A DNA stretch of 32,296 bases from Armatimonadota bacterium (GCA_016199525.1 JACQGL010000150.1:1-32296), one strand, 5' to 3'. Shown: positions 20,265 through 28,130, counted from the stretch's first letter. Notes: generated from the letters alone by a model not told the origin. Translations and numbers: made by a program.

Positions 20265-21754
20265 CAGCGATCTGTCATCTTCAGTCCCAGCGCCTCCTGC
20301 ATTCCCCGCGCCTTGTGCAAGGTTTCCTCATACTCGGCGTCGGGATCGGAATCAGCCACAATGCCCCCGCCCGCGCAGAACGACACCTCCTCTCCCGCCA
20401 CCCTCATCGTGCGGATGGCGATGTTCCATTCCGCCGTGCCATCGAAGCCACAGTAGCCAATCGCCCCCGTGTAGACGCCCCGCTCGAACGGCTCCATCTC
20501 GGCGATGATCTCCATAGCCCGCACCTTGGGTGCGCCGGTGATCGAGCCGCCAGGGAAGCACGCCCGCAGGCAATCTATGGGGTGCACCTCCTCTCGCAGC
20601 CGTCCGCACACGGTGGCCACCAGGTGGTGCACGGTAGGATGGCTTTCCAACGCGCACAGGTCCGCCACGCGCACGCTGCCATAGTCGCACACGCGGCCCA
20701 GATCGTTGCGTTCCAGATCCACGATCATCACCAGCTCGGCGCGGTCCTTCGGGCTAGTGAGCAGGGCGCGGGCCAGATCGGCATCCGCCGCCGGATCCGC
20801 CCCACGCGGGCGCGTGCCCTTAATCGGCCGCGTTTCCACCTCTCGGCCCCGGATGCGCAGGAACCGTTCCGGCGAAGAGGAGAGCACCTGATGGTCGCCG
20901 GCGTCCACGTAGGCGGCGAACGGAGCGGAGCTGCGCTCCCGCAGCCGCCGGTAGAGTGCCCACGGATGGCCATCCCGACGTAGTCGGGACTGGAATCGCT
21001 GGCTGAGGTTCACCTGGTAGATATCGCCCGCAGCAATGTAGGCCAGCGCGCGCCGAACCGCCTGCGTGTAGGTGGCCCGCGTGTGAGAGGACGTTAGCCC
21101 CATTGCCGGGGAGCTGCACCACTCCGGAGTCGGGCCCGCGCCCCCTACGGGCCGTAGGGCCGCACGAGGTCCCGAAAGCTTTCGGGATAGCCAGCGCACG
21201 CGTTCCTCCGGCGAGCCGTGCCTATCACCGCCTGGCCCTGGCGCATCATCGCCGCTGGCGACCAGGTAGCCGGTCCCGGAGGCGTGGTCGAAGGCGTACA
21301 CCAGGTCGTAGAAGCCGATCCAGGCGTCCGGGAGCGCCGATGCGGCCGGAACCGGGCGGCGCCGACGCACCCGGGGTTCGACCTCCGTACCCAGTTCGTA
21401 GCCCCAATAACCCGCGGCCCCACCCACGAACGGAACCTCGGGATGAGGAGCAAGCGGATGGGCGCGCAGCAGGTCGCGGACCGTATCGAACAGGCCCCGA
21501 TGCGATCGGGACCAGCGGACGTCCTGAGACGCTCGGGACTGAAGGCAGAGAGCGCCATGGGATGCGGTCAGCACGCACTGCGGATCGATGAGCAGAAACG
21601 ACCACCGCCCCTGCCCACCGACCTCACTGGCGCTGTCGAGGAACACCAGGCCCCGCTCACCCAGCAGACGCGCGGCCAGGTCGACGGGCGCTGCGGCAGC
21701 GGTCCACGGCACCACTAGCGCCGACCGCCGTCCCGACATCGCCGACACAGGCAT
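20264..21754 (-). CDS. pabB: Aminodeoxychorismate synthase component I (PabB)
   Basis: A 496-residue chorismate-utilising enzyme. The start at 21754 has GGGGGGAG just upstream; the frame is open for another 1.6 kb, but that extension has no homology. The chorismate-binding domain is complete: RRALAYIAAGDIYQVNLSQR, FAAYVDAGDHQVLSSSPERF, RPIKGTRPRG, ELVMIVDLERNDLGRVCDYG, FPGGSITGAPKVRAMEIIAE and YTGAIGYCGFDGTAEWNIAI. The PIKGT lysine (Lys312) is the residue that distinguishes PabB from TrpE (PIAGT), so the product is 4-amino-4-deoxychorismate for folate. The N-terminal half carries palindrome-derived segments (SRKLSG after RVRWL; SRLRRDG within SQRFQ...HPW; SRASQD; SRSHRG). No pabA or pabC is adjacent; instead a DNA methyltransferase gene overlaps its stop. 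Confidence 0.9.
   Translation of the reverse strand: MPVSAMSGRRSALVVPWTAAAAPVDLAARLLGERGLVFLDSASEVGGQGRWSFLLIDPQCVLTASHGALCLQSRASQDVRWSRSHRGLFDTVRDLLRAHPLAPHPEVPFVGGAAGYWGYELGTEVEPRVRRRRPVPAASALPDAWIGFYDLVYAFDHASGTGYLVASGDDAPGPGGDRHGSPEERVRWLSRKLSGPRAALRPVGGAGPTPEWCSSPAMGLTSSHTRATYTQAVRRALAYIAAGDIYQVNLSQRFQSRLRRDGHPWALYRRLRERSSAPFAAYVDAGDHQVLSSSPERFLRIRGREVETRPIKGTRPRGADPAADADLARALLTSPKDRAELVMIVDLERNDLGRVCDYGSVRVADLCALESHPTVHHLVATVCGRLREEVHPIDCLRACFPGGSITGAPKVRAMEIIAEMEPFERGVYTGAIGYCGFDGTAEWNIAIRTMRVAGEEVSFCAGGGIVADSDPDAEYEETLHKARGMQEALGLKMTDR
20973..20989. repeat. Palindrome family, class B copy
   Basis: TCCCGACGTAGTCGGGA: 7-bp perfect arms around GTA, inside pabB, encoding SRLRRD. Confidence 0.75.
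21170..21187. repeat. Palindrome family, class A copy
   Basis: TCCCGAAAGCTTTCGGGA inside pabB, encoding SRKLSG after RVRWL. Confidence 0.85.
21496..21539. repeat. Two class B palindrome copies (one degenerate) in pabB
   Basis: CCCGATGCGATCGGG (21496-21510) and the degenerate GTCCTGAGACGCTCGGGAC (21521-21539) sit 10 bp apart in the 5' third of pabB, encoding SRSHRG and SRASQD. Confidence 0.65.
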
Positions 21755-21777
21755 CGCTCCCCCCGGAAGCCGCGCCG

Positions 21778-21884
21778 TCCCGATTGCACCGGGATTGCCC
21801 CCGTCCCGAATCCCGTCCCGAAAGCTTTCGGGATTCGGGACGGGATCTATGCGGCTTTCCCGCCCAGTCCCGATTACGTCGGGA
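21778..21884. repeat. Dense palindrome cluster upstream of pabB
   Basis: Three members in 107 bp: degenerate TCCCGATTGCACCGGGA (21778-21794); a 45-bp nested inverted repeat (21800-21844) built around TCCCGAAAGCTTTCGGGA (21816-21833); and TCCCGATTACGTCGGGA (21868-21884, one arm mismatch). The 260 bp between pabB and the next gene hold no ORF I can support. The cluster lies in the probable pabB leader. Confidence 0.8.
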
Positions 21885-22014
21885 TTCCGCGCACGCGCCC
21901 GTAACCCTTTCGCCGCACCGCTACTGGAAGCCCTCATCGCCACTGCGCACAGGGAAGCGGCTCTCACCCGCTCCCCCCGGCCAGCCACCATGATACGAGC
22001 GCGCCGCGCGCCTG

Positions 22015-22530
22015 TCAAAGGGGAGAGCAGTCCCGACGGCGTCGGGACCACGCCAGCACGAAGAAAGCCGCGGCGCCCATCAGCATCGCCCAGTCGCCCG
22101 GAGTGGAAAGAGTCATGCCCTGCTGGCGTAGCTTTGGGCCCGCCAGTAACGCCAGCGAGAGGCCGAACAGCAGCGTCACTGCCGCGATGCCCATGCCGAG
22201 GTTGAGCCCCCACCGCCGCCGGAGGCAGACGCCCACCGCCGGTAGCCACCAGAGAAGGGCGTAAATCGCCACCGGTATCGCCAGCAATGGACCGGATTGC
22301 AGCTCCAGAACCTCGCCGGAGTCCAGAGTAAGCGCCTCGGCACGAGGAGGTCCTATACCGAGGGATATGGCCTGCCAGGTGGCCGCTACGGCGATCCCTG
22401 CTGCTATCCCGGCGGCCATCCAGCGCTGCCATTCCCCCCCCTGGGGCCGCTTTTCGCCTGCGAGCTCTTTCCCTGTGGCGAGCGGAGAAGGCTCTGGCCC
22501 GACTGTTCGCGCTTTCCGTTTTCTTGACAC
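22015..22530 (-). CDS. Small multi-pass membrane protein
   Basis: A 171-residue protein from a GTG start at 22530 with AAGGGAAAAGGA upstream. A basic N-terminus (MSRKRKARTV) is followed by four predicted membrane segments: WMAAGIAAGIAVAATWQAIS, LLAIPVAIYALLWWLPAVGV, LGMGIAAVTLLFGLSLALLA and WAMLMGAAAFFVLAW. The last residues (SRRRRDCSPL) come from a class B palindrome, so the repeat forms the C-terminus. I recognise no family. It lies upstream of pabB on the same strand but is separated from it by the palindrome cluster. Divergent to it is the epimerase gene, whose -35 box overlaps its start codon. Confidence 0.55.
   Translation of the reverse strand: MSRKRKARTVGPEPSPLATGKELAGEKRPQGGEWQRWMAAGIAAGIAVAATWQAISLGIGPPRAEALTLDSGEVLELQSGPLLAIPVAIYALLWWLPAVGVCLRRRWGLNLGMGIAAVTLLFGLSLALLAGPKLRQQGMTLSTPGDWAMLMGAAAFFVLAWSRRRRDCSPL
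22030..22048. repeat. Palindrome family, class B copy
   Basis: GTCCCGACGGCGTCGGGAC: 8-bp perfect arms around GGC, forming the C-terminal codons (SRRRRD) of the small membrane protein. Confidence 0.8.
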
Positions 22531-22552
22531 CGGATTCCTTTTCCCTTAAGAT
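22524..22552 (+). promoter_or_regulatory. Promoter of the TIM-barrel epimerase gene
   Basis: TTGACA (22524-22529), a 17-bp spacer and TAAGAT (22547-22552), about 100 nt before the start codon. The -35 box overlaps the GTG start of the divergent membrane protein. Confidence 0.65.
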
Positions 22553-22651
22553 GGGGCGGCCGCCTGGTTCCTTCCCGCTGGCCGGCGGCCGCGGGGCGCG
22601 CCGTGCGGTCGGTAGCAACTGCTTTCCCGCCACGTAGGGGACGGAAAGAGA

Positions 22652-23509
22652 ATGCAGCCCGCGGTGATTACGGACGAGGTTTCCCAGGACTTTGAGCATG
22701 CCCTCGATGTGATGGCCGAGTACGGCGTGCGCACCGCCGAGTTGCGCGGCCTCTGGGGCACCAACATCATGGACCTCGCGCCCGCGTCGCTGGCTCGCGC
22801 CCGACGGGCCCTCCGGGAGCGGGGCATGAGCGTGTGCGGCATCGCCAGCCCGATTTACAAGTGCGACCTGCACCCTGGCGCTGCTACTGATGTCAAGAGT
22901 TCGCTCCACCTGGCCACCGAACAGGGCCGCGAGGCGCAGCTCCAGCTGCTGGAGCGCGCCTTTGATCTCTGCCGCTATTTTGATACGACGCAGGTGCGCA
23001 TCTTTGCCTTCTGGCGGCACGAAGAACCGACGCGGGAAATCCTGGCCGAGATCGAGGCGGCGCTGCACCCCGCCGTCCGCCGTGCAGAGCAGGCGGGGTT
23101 TACGCTCGCCCTGGAGAACGAGCACGCCTGCTACCTCGGCACCGGCGCAGAGGCGGCGAGCCTGCTTGCCAGGATTAACTCCCCTGCCCTGCGGTGTGTG
23201 TGGGATCCCGGCAACGCCTTTATGCTGGGTGAGATCCCCTACCCGAACGGCTACGGGGCGGTGCGGCCCTACCTCCAGCACGTGCATGTGAAAGATGCGA
23301 TCAGGGATGCGGACGGCCAGCGGCGGTGGACGATTGTCGGCGAGGGTGATATCGACTACGCGGGGCAGTTCGCGGCCCTCGCCCGCGATGGCTATGCCGG
23401 CTATGTCTCTCTGGAGACGCACTACCAGCCGCCGAATGGCGATATTGAAGCGGGCTCCCGGCTGTGCCTGGAAGCAATGCTTCGCCTCATGCGTACGGCC
23501 ATCGCCTGA
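22652..23509 (+). CDS. Sugar phosphate isomerase/epimerase family TIM-barrel protein
   Basis: A 285-residue xylose-isomerase-like TIM barrel (AP endonuclease 2 superfamily). Expected strand-end signatures are in order: PAVITDEVSQDFEHALDVMA, RTAELRGLWG, VCGIASPIYKC, VRIFAFWR, FTLALENEHACYLGTG (metal-binding Glu), CVWDPGNAFM (Asp), YLQHVHVKDA (His/Asp) and YVSLETHYQPP (Glu). The four metal ligands therefore appear intact. Such enzymes isomerise or epimerise small sugars or inositol derivatives, or act as hydroxypyruvate isomerases; the substrate cannot be assigned. Start at ATG 22652 preceded by GGAAAGAGA. The enolase-superfamily dehydratase and the SDR within 5 kb would suit a sugar-acid pathway, although they are not in the same operon. 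Confidence 0.85.
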   Translation: MQPAVITDEVSQDFEHALDVMAEYGVRTAELRGLWGTNIMDLAPASLARARRALRERGMSVCGIASPIYKCDLHPGAATDVKSSLHLATEQGREAQLQLLERAFDLCRYFDTTQVRIFAFWRHEEPTREILAEIEAALHPAVRRAEQAGFTLALENEHACYLGTGAEAASLLARINSPALRCVWDPGNAFMLGEIPYPNGYGAVRPYLQHVHVKDAIRDADGQRRWTIVGEGDIDYAGQFAALARDGYAGYVSLETHYQPPNGDIEAGSRLCLEAMLRLMRTAIA

Positions 23510-23587
23510 TCTCTGAATTCACCCCGGCGCGAGCGAAGGCCTGCCGCTAACATACGGGTACGCTCACTACGGAGACGCGGCGGCGCG

Positions 23588-23644
23588 GAGAACGGGAGAG
23601 TGGGAGAAGGCATCGGGACGCCATTCTCCTATGCTCTTGTTCTC
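23588..23644 (+). repeat. Long inverted repeat (imperfect, many G-U pairs) before the foldase gene
   Basis: GAGAACGGGAGAGTGGGAGA (from 23588) and the segment ending CTCTTGTTCTC (to 23644) form a roughly 24-bp stem around ATCGGGACG. Most mismatches become G-U pairs in + strand RNA, so the structure favours that transcript. It may terminate the epimerase transcript or structure the foldase leader; there is no clear T-run. Confidence 0.45.
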
Positions 23645-23704
23645 TCGCTCCCCCATCCCTCCGCGTGGCGCAGGCAACGGCGACCCTGAATTTGGGAGGC
23701 ACCC

Positions 23705-25342
23705 ATGTCTTTGGTCCGGATGCGACGGAAGATGCGGCGGGCCATCCGGCCCGTGATGTTCGTATTCGCGCTGGTTTTTGCCGTGGGCGCCGTGTATGTA
23801 TTCACCCCCACCACAGCGCAATTCATGGGCGCGGGCTCGACGCAGGAGGAGTTTGCCACCGTTAACGGCGTCCCCATCCAGCGCCTGGACTTTCAGCAGC
23901 GCATCGAGGAGATCATGCGGGGCCAGGCCCTGCCCATATCCATGCAGTTCTTCATGACGCGCATGGCCTGGGATGGCGCGGTCGAGGACGTGATCCGGTC
24001 CCAGGGCGCCCAGAAGATCGGCGTCAGCGTCAGCGATGGGGAGGTGAGGCAGCAGACCGATGCGATGATCGACGCGCGCCTCCAACAGGAGGGTGAGGGG
24101 CTATCTCCAAAGGACCAGGAGGAGCGGCGCAGCCAGCTCCGGTCGGCAGTCATCTATCAGCCGGACACTGTCCGCCGCCAGCTGCTGCGCCAGCGCCTGC
24201 AGGAAGCCCTCACCGCCAAGGCCCGCCCCGTGGAAGTGCGCGTTTCTCACGTGCTGATAAACCTGGAGAAACGCACGCCGGAACAGGCCCTGCAACAGGC
24301 ACGCTCCATTGCCCAGCAGCTCCGCGGCGGCGCGGACATTGCCGCCCTGGCCCGCGCGCGCTCGGATGACGCGGGCAGTAAGGACAAAGGAGGCGACGTT
24401 GGCTGGGTAACGCCCAGATCCAGTTTCGTACCGGAGTTCCTCGGCGCGGCGCTGCAACTCAAGAAAGGCCAGGTCTCCGATCCGGTACGCAGTGAGTTCG
24501 GCTACCATGTGCTGAAGGCGATGGACGAACGCCCCTGGCAGCCGACAGAAAAAGGGGCCGATAAGTGGAGCCCCGAGGAACGGCGCAGGAAGCAGGAGGA
24601 GTACCAGCAGTCCGTCGGCCAAGCGATCGCACGGGGCTTCGTAGAGGAGCTGAAGCGCAGCGCGCGGATCGAGCCCCGGTCGCCGTTCGTCAAAGGCGTG
24701 CTTCTGGAAGAGCAGACGGGTGGTGATGCTCTCTCGATGGCGTTCGGCGCCCCCGCCGACGCGAAGCCGCTGGGTGAGAAGGAGCAGCAGGTGCTCCGAC
24801 AGGCGGCGGAACAGTACGAGCTGGCGCTCGGCGAGGGGGGCAGCGAGACGGTGGGCCTGGAATACCACCTGGGCCAGATCTACACGCGCCTGAAGGATTG
24901 GCCGAAGGCGGAGGCAGTCCTCCGGAAGGCCCTGGACCGGAGCGCCGCCGCCGAGATCTACCTGCAGCTGGGGGAGGTGTACCGGGAGATGGGCCGCAAG
25001 CCGGATGCGGTCAAGGCCTACCAGGATGCCTCCCGGAACGCCTACGACCAGGGCAGCTTGCACGACCATCTGGCGAAGAAGTTCCGCGAACTCGGCCGCA
25101 AGGATTTGGCGGCGGCGGAAACGCGCCTCTACGCGAAGTACCAGAAGGAGCAGGAAGCCGAGCGCCAGCGCCAGGAGCAGCTCCGCAAACAGGCCGAAAA
25201 GCAAGCCAGAGAGGCCGAGGCAAAGGCGAAAAAAGAGGCCGCTGAGAAGGCCAGGCAGGCGGCGAAAGCAGCGGCGTCAACACCGAACCAGGCGGCTAAC
25301 GCGCCCGCGCCGGCCAACGCACCCACGCCCGCCACCCGGTAA
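23705..25342 (+). CDS. Membrane-anchored parvulin-type peptidyl-prolyl isomerase with TPR and coiled-coil tail
   Basis: A 545-residue PpiD/SurA/PrsA-type foldase with GGGAGG 8 nt before ATG. Residues 17-37 (VMFVFALVFAVGAVYVF) are a membrane anchor after a basic start. Residues 50-170 form a SurA_N-like helical chaperone region (VNGVPIQRLDFQQRIEEIMR). Residues 178-272 are a parvulin domain with VRVSHVLINLE, the GGDVGWV motif, FVPEFLGAALQLKKGQVSDP and SEFGYHVLKA. Residues 365-475 contain TPR-like repeats (LEYHLGQIYTRLKDWPKAEA, AAEIYLQLGEVYREMGRKPD). The tail from 478 is a Lys/Glu/Ala coiled coil ending in an Ala/Pro-rich stretch. It should help fold exported proteins outside the membrane. The TPR-plus-coil extension is longer than in standard PrsA/SurA. 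Confidence 0.85.
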   Translation: MSLVRMRRKMRRAIRPVMFVFALVFAVGAVYVFTPTTAQFMGAGSTQEEFATVNGVPIQRLDFQQRIEEIMRGQALPISMQFFMTRMAWDGAVEDVIRSQGAQKIGVSVSDGEVRQQTDAMIDARLQQEGEGLSPKDQEERRSQLRSAVIYQPDTVRRQLLRQRLQEALTAKARPVEVRVSHVLINLEKRTPEQALQQARSIAQQLRGGADIAALARARSDDAGSKDKGGDVGWVTPRSSFVPEFLGAALQLKKGQVSDPVRSEFGYHVLKAMDERPWQPTEKGADKWSPEERRRKQEEYQQSVGQAIARGFVEELKRSARIEPRSPFVKGVLLEEQTGGDALSMAFGAPADAKPLGEKEQQVLRQAAEQYELALGEGGSETVGLEYHLGQIYTRLKDWPKAEAVLRKALDRSAAAEIYLQLGEVYREMGRKPDAVKAYQDASRNAYDQGSLHDHLAKKFRELGRKDLAAAETRLYAKYQKEQEAERQRQEQLRKQAEKQAREAEAKAKKEAAEKARQAAKAAASTPNQAANAPAPANAPTPATR

Positions 25343-25357
25343 CCACTCTGCGGAATC

Positions 25358-25390
25358 GACACCACGGAGTTTATTAAACTCCGTGGTGTC
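25358..25390. terminator. Bidirectional hairpin between convergent genes
   Basis: GACACCACGGAGTTTA (25358-25373) and TAAACTCCGTGGTGTC (25375-25390) are perfect 16-bp arms around one T. Outer bases (GCGGAATCGA / TCGAATTCTGC) pair further with a bulge. It sits between the foldase stop and the convergent dehydratase stop, so it likely terminates both. T-runs are short. Confidence 0.6.
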
Positions 25391-25405
25391 CGTCGAATTC
25401 TGCGA

Positions 25406-26554
25406 CTACTCGCCCTCCCGGCGCTCCCAGCCTGGCTTGAACAGCGGCAGGAAGTACATCTTCTCGTACGGGTGCTTGCGGGCCTCTTCGAGGTTGAGGC
25501 TTACGCCCAGACCCGGCCGCTCGGGGATCTCCAGGTAACCATCCACTACGTGGGCGGGGTGATCGATCAGCCGCTGCTCCCACTCCACGTTGAACTCGTC
25601 GAAGATTTCCTGCACGTAGAAGTTCGGGGTGCAGGCAGCGAGCTGCAGGCACATCGCTGTGGAAACTGGGCCCTGCGCGTTGTGTGGCGCCACCACGGCG
25701 TAGTGGGCTTCGGCCATCGCGCATACCTTGCGCGCCGCCAGGATGCCACCCAGGTGGTGTATCTCCGGCTGGTAGATGGAAACCACGTTGTGGTCCATCA
25801 GCTCGGCGAACTGGTGCAGGGAGCTAAAGCTCTCCCCCGTAGCAATTGGCACCGGGGAGTGGCGCGCCACCTCCGCCATCGCTGGGATGTGCTGGTGGGG
25901 CACCGGCTCCTCAAACCAGGAAGGGCGACAGGGCGCCATCCGCTCGGCCAGCTTGATCGCCTGCGCCACCGTGAAACGGCAGTGGCCCTCGACGAATAGG
26001 TCCACCTGCGTCCCCACCGCCTCGCGCACCGCGGCGATGATGTCGATAGAGAGGTCTTCGTCCAGGCGGTCCTGCGCCATCCAGGCAGCGCCAAACGGAT
26101 CGAACTTCAGGGCCGTATAGCCCCGCGCCGCGACCTTCTGCGCCAGTTCTGCGAATGCCTCCGGCTGGCGTTCCCCGCGATACCAGCCGTTGGCGTAGGC
26201 GCGGATCTTCTCGTGGCAGCGGCCGCCGAGGAAGTTATGGATCGGCTGCCCGAGGGCCTTGCCGATGATGTCCCAGCACGCGACCTCCACGGCGGCCACG
26301 GCGCCCTTGTGCACCTGGCCACCCTCGGAAAACAGGTCGCGGACCATCTTCTGGGTGATGATCTCGATCTGGAACGGATCGGATCCGAGGAAGAACCGAT
26401 CCAGCTCCCGGATCACCGCCTCGGTGGGCCGAGCGAAGCCGTGCACGGTGCCTTCGCCCACGCCGTCGATCCCCTCGTCCGTGTGTAGCACCAGGAAGAC
26501 CCAGTTCTTCCACGGGTTGCCGACTAGGTAGGTATCGTAGCTGGTGATTTTCAT
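25406..26554 (-). CDS. Enolase-superfamily sugar-acid dehydratase (mandelate racemase / galactonate dehydratase type)
   Basis: A 382-residue enzyme of the mandelate racemase/muconate lactonising group. The N-terminal capping domain is MKITSYDTYLVGNPWKNWVF. The barrel holds GYTALKFDPFGAAW (the catalytic-loop KFDPF of galactonate/gluconate-type dehydratases), VDLFVEGHCRF, PSWFEEPVPHQ (metal-binding Glu), IATGESFSS (Glu), and VAPHNAQGPVSTA (catalytic His). It should abstract the alpha proton from a sugar acid and eliminate water. KFDPFG and the HNAQGP loop are close to D-galactonate dehydratase, but the exact acid is not decided by the sequence. It is transcribed convergently with the foldase gene and stands alone on its strand. 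Confidence 0.85.
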   Translation of the reverse strand: MKITSYDTYLVGNPWKNWVFLVLHTDEGIDGVGEGTVHGFARPTEAVIRELDRFFLGSDPFQIEIITQKMVRDLFSEGGQVHKGAVAAVEVACWDIIGKALGQPIHNFLGGRCHEKIRAYANGWYRGERQPEAFAELAQKVAARGYTALKFDPFGAAWMAQDRLDEDLSIDIIAAVREAVGTQVDLFVEGHCRFTVAQAIKLAERMAPCRPSWFEEPVPHQHIPAMAEVARHSPVPIATGESFSSLHQFAELMDHNVVSIYQPEIHHLGGILAARKVCAMAEAHYAVVAPHNAQGPVSTAMCLQLAACTPNFYVQEIFDEFNVEWEQRLIDHPAHVVDGYLEIPERPGLGVSLNLEEARKHPYEKMYFLPLFKPGWERREGE

Positions 26555-26923
26555 ACTGGTCTATACCCCATCGCTTGCTTTCCCGTCCGCGTCTGCGGGT
26601 AAGTCTTCTTCCGCGCTTCTAGCGGCTGTCCTTCGCGCCGGATCTCCACACTCACCTCCAGACAGGTTCGCGCCTCTTGGCAAAGAGATACGCTGACGTG
26701 TTGGCCGAAGGGAGGGAGATTTCCTCGCCCGTGAGGCGGCCCACCAGCACGGCCGCAGCACTCTCGGGGTCCGTAGCCCTGCCGCTCCGCCAGGGGGGAT
26801 GGGAGAGGTCCGATGCGGTATCCTGGCGAACTGAGCGGCGATCCCGACTGCGTCGGGATGCGGATTCTCGCTGAAGCAGCTCACCCGCCGGGTGAGGACC
26901 CATTGCCCCAGCAGGAGGCCCCG
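26555..26923. other. Intergenic region with one palindrome, no gene
   Basis: About 370 bp between divergent genes. Open frames here are arginine-rich and lack RBSs. A class B palindrome lies at 26841-26859, about 65 nt before the next start codon. I found no clear promoter. Confidence 0.5.
26841..26859. repeat. Palindrome family, class B copy
   Basis: ATCCCGACTGCGTCGGGAT: 8-bp perfect arms around TGC, in the leader of the small secreted protein gene. Confidence 0.8.
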
Positions 26924-27295
26924 ATGCATGCCCGCGCCCTGCCCCTGGTCGCGCTGCTCTCCGTGATCGCCGCCACGGCTACCGTGGCACCGGCGGCCAC
27001 GCCCCGAAAGCCGGTGCCGAAGATCGTTTCCACGCTTATCGGCACCTGGAAGGGTGCCGATCCCGATTCGGGGGGGGAAGGGGTGGTTATCTTTCAGAAG
27101 AACGGCCGCTGCACGTGGAAGGCCCCGTCCACCAGCGACCGAGGCACCTGGTCCGCAGATAGCAGGCAGCTGTACCTGAAAACCAGTAGCGGCGCCGGGG
27201 GCCCGATTCCCTACCGCCTCCTGAACAAAGGCAAGATTCTGGAGTTGACCGGGCATGACGGGCAGAAGATCCGGCTGCGCAAGCAGCGGCGTTAG
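26924..27295 (+). CDS. Small secreted beta-rich (lipocalin-like) protein
   Basis: A 123-residue protein. The start at 26924 was chosen for the GGAGG 9 nt upstream; the frame is open further upstream, but that part lacks coding character. Residues 1-24 are a signal peptide (MHARALPLVALLSVIAATAT then VAPAAT). The mature part, IGTWKGADPDSGGEGVVIFQ, GRCTWKAP, GTWSADSRQLYL, KILELTGHDGQKIRLRKQ, is a run of short strands like the small lipocalin-like domains that open with G-x-W. It is a periplasmic or extracellular protein of unknown role. The SDR gene follows after 50 nt on the same strand. Confidence 0.65.
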   Translation: MHARALPLVALLSVIAATATVAPAATPRKPVPKIVSTLIGTWKGADPDSGGEGVVIFQKNGRCTWKAPSTSDRGTWSADSRQLYLKTSSGAGGPIPYRLLNKGKILELTGHDGQKIRLRKQRR

Positions 27296-27345
27296 GCGCG
27301 CGTGCCACGGCTGATTCCGGGTGGAACCAGATTCTTGAATAGGCA

Positions 27346-28059
27346 ATGGCAGGACTACTCCAAGATCGACACGCAGTGGTGACGGGCAGCGGACGCGGGA
27401 TCGGCGCCGCCATTGCGCGGGCGTTCGCGCGGGAGGGAGCGCACGTAGCCGTAGCCGCCCGCAGCGAGGCAGAGGTCGCCGCCGTGGCACGGGAGATCGA
27501 GGCGCTCGGCCGGCGCGCCCTCGCCATTCCCGCCGACCTCACCGATGAGGCGTCCGTAGCCACGCTGGCCGAACGGGTGCTGGGCGCCTGGGGCGGCGTG
27601 GATATCCTGGTCAACAACGCGGGCTGGGGCGTGTTCAAGCCGGTCATCGAGATGACCCTGGCGGAGTGGGAAGGGACGGTAGCGGCTAACCTGCGTACCG
27701 CTTTCCTCTGTACGCGGGCGTTCGCACCCTCCATGAGGGCGCGCGGGGGCGGCGTGATCATCAACCTCTCCTCGCGGAGCTCCCACCGCGGCAAGCCCGA
27801 TTACGGCCCCTACGCTGCCGCCAAGGCGGGGATCAATAACCTCACCGAGGCGCTGGCCGCAGAGCTGAAGCCGTATCACATCCGCGTGGTCGCCATCGCC
27901 CCCGGGGGCGTGGCCACCCGTATGCGCGCCGCCTACCTCCCCGACGAGGACCCGTCGAAGGTCATGCAGCCGGACACGGTGGCGGACGTAGCGGTCTTCC
28001 TCGCCTCCGATGCGGCCCGCGGCATCAGCGGGGCGGTGGTGGATGTGAATCATTACTGA
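27346..28059 (+). CDS. Short-chain dehydrogenase/reductase (SDR)
   Basis: A 237-residue classical SDR. The cofactor motif TGSGRGIG is at residues 13-20, NNAG follows in DILVNNAGWGVF, the catalytic serine lies in VIINLSSRSSHRG and the Y-x3-K pair is Tyr156/Lys160 in YGPYAAAKAG. AVAARSE after the second strand, with basic residues, suggests NADP(H) preference. The C-terminus (PDTVADVAVFLASDAARGIS, GAVVDVNHY) is the usual tail. It reduces or oxidises a small carbonyl/alcohol, of the FabG/3-oxoacyl reductase-like group; the substrate is unknown. The RBS is weak. It may be co-transcribed with the small secreted protein upstream. Confidence 0.88.
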   Translation: MAGLLQDRHAVVTGSGRGIGAAIARAFAREGAHVAVAARSEAEVAAVAREIEALGRRALAIPADLTDEASVATLAERVLGAWGGVDILVNNAGWGVFKPVIEMTLAEWEGTVAANLRTAFLCTRAFAPSMRARGGGVIINLSSRSSHRGKPDYGPYAAAKAGINNLTEALAAELKPYHIRVVAIAPGGVATRMRAAYLPDEDPSKVMQPDTVADVAVFLASDAARGISGAVVDVNHY

Positions 28060-28130
28060 CAGGGGAGGCGCGCCTATTCCGCCTCCATCTTCGCGATCGC
28101 GGCGGCAAACCGAGAGAGTGCGAGCCAGGA

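Noticed and set aside
16210-21884. CRISPR array from the repeated palindromes
   Set aside because: Copies are irregularly spaced, lie in coding sequence and have no uniform spacers; there are no cas genes.
21755-23422. Upstream extension of the pabB frame to a 1,052-residue protein
   Set aside because: The extension is arginine/glycine-rich, runs antisense through the epimerase gene and over the palindrome cluster; an RBS and family-typical start exist at 21754.
24101-25204. 367-residue minus-strand ORF opposite the foldase gene
   Set aside because: The + strand encodes a well-conserved parvulin protein; the minus frame is leucine/arginine-rich with no domain.
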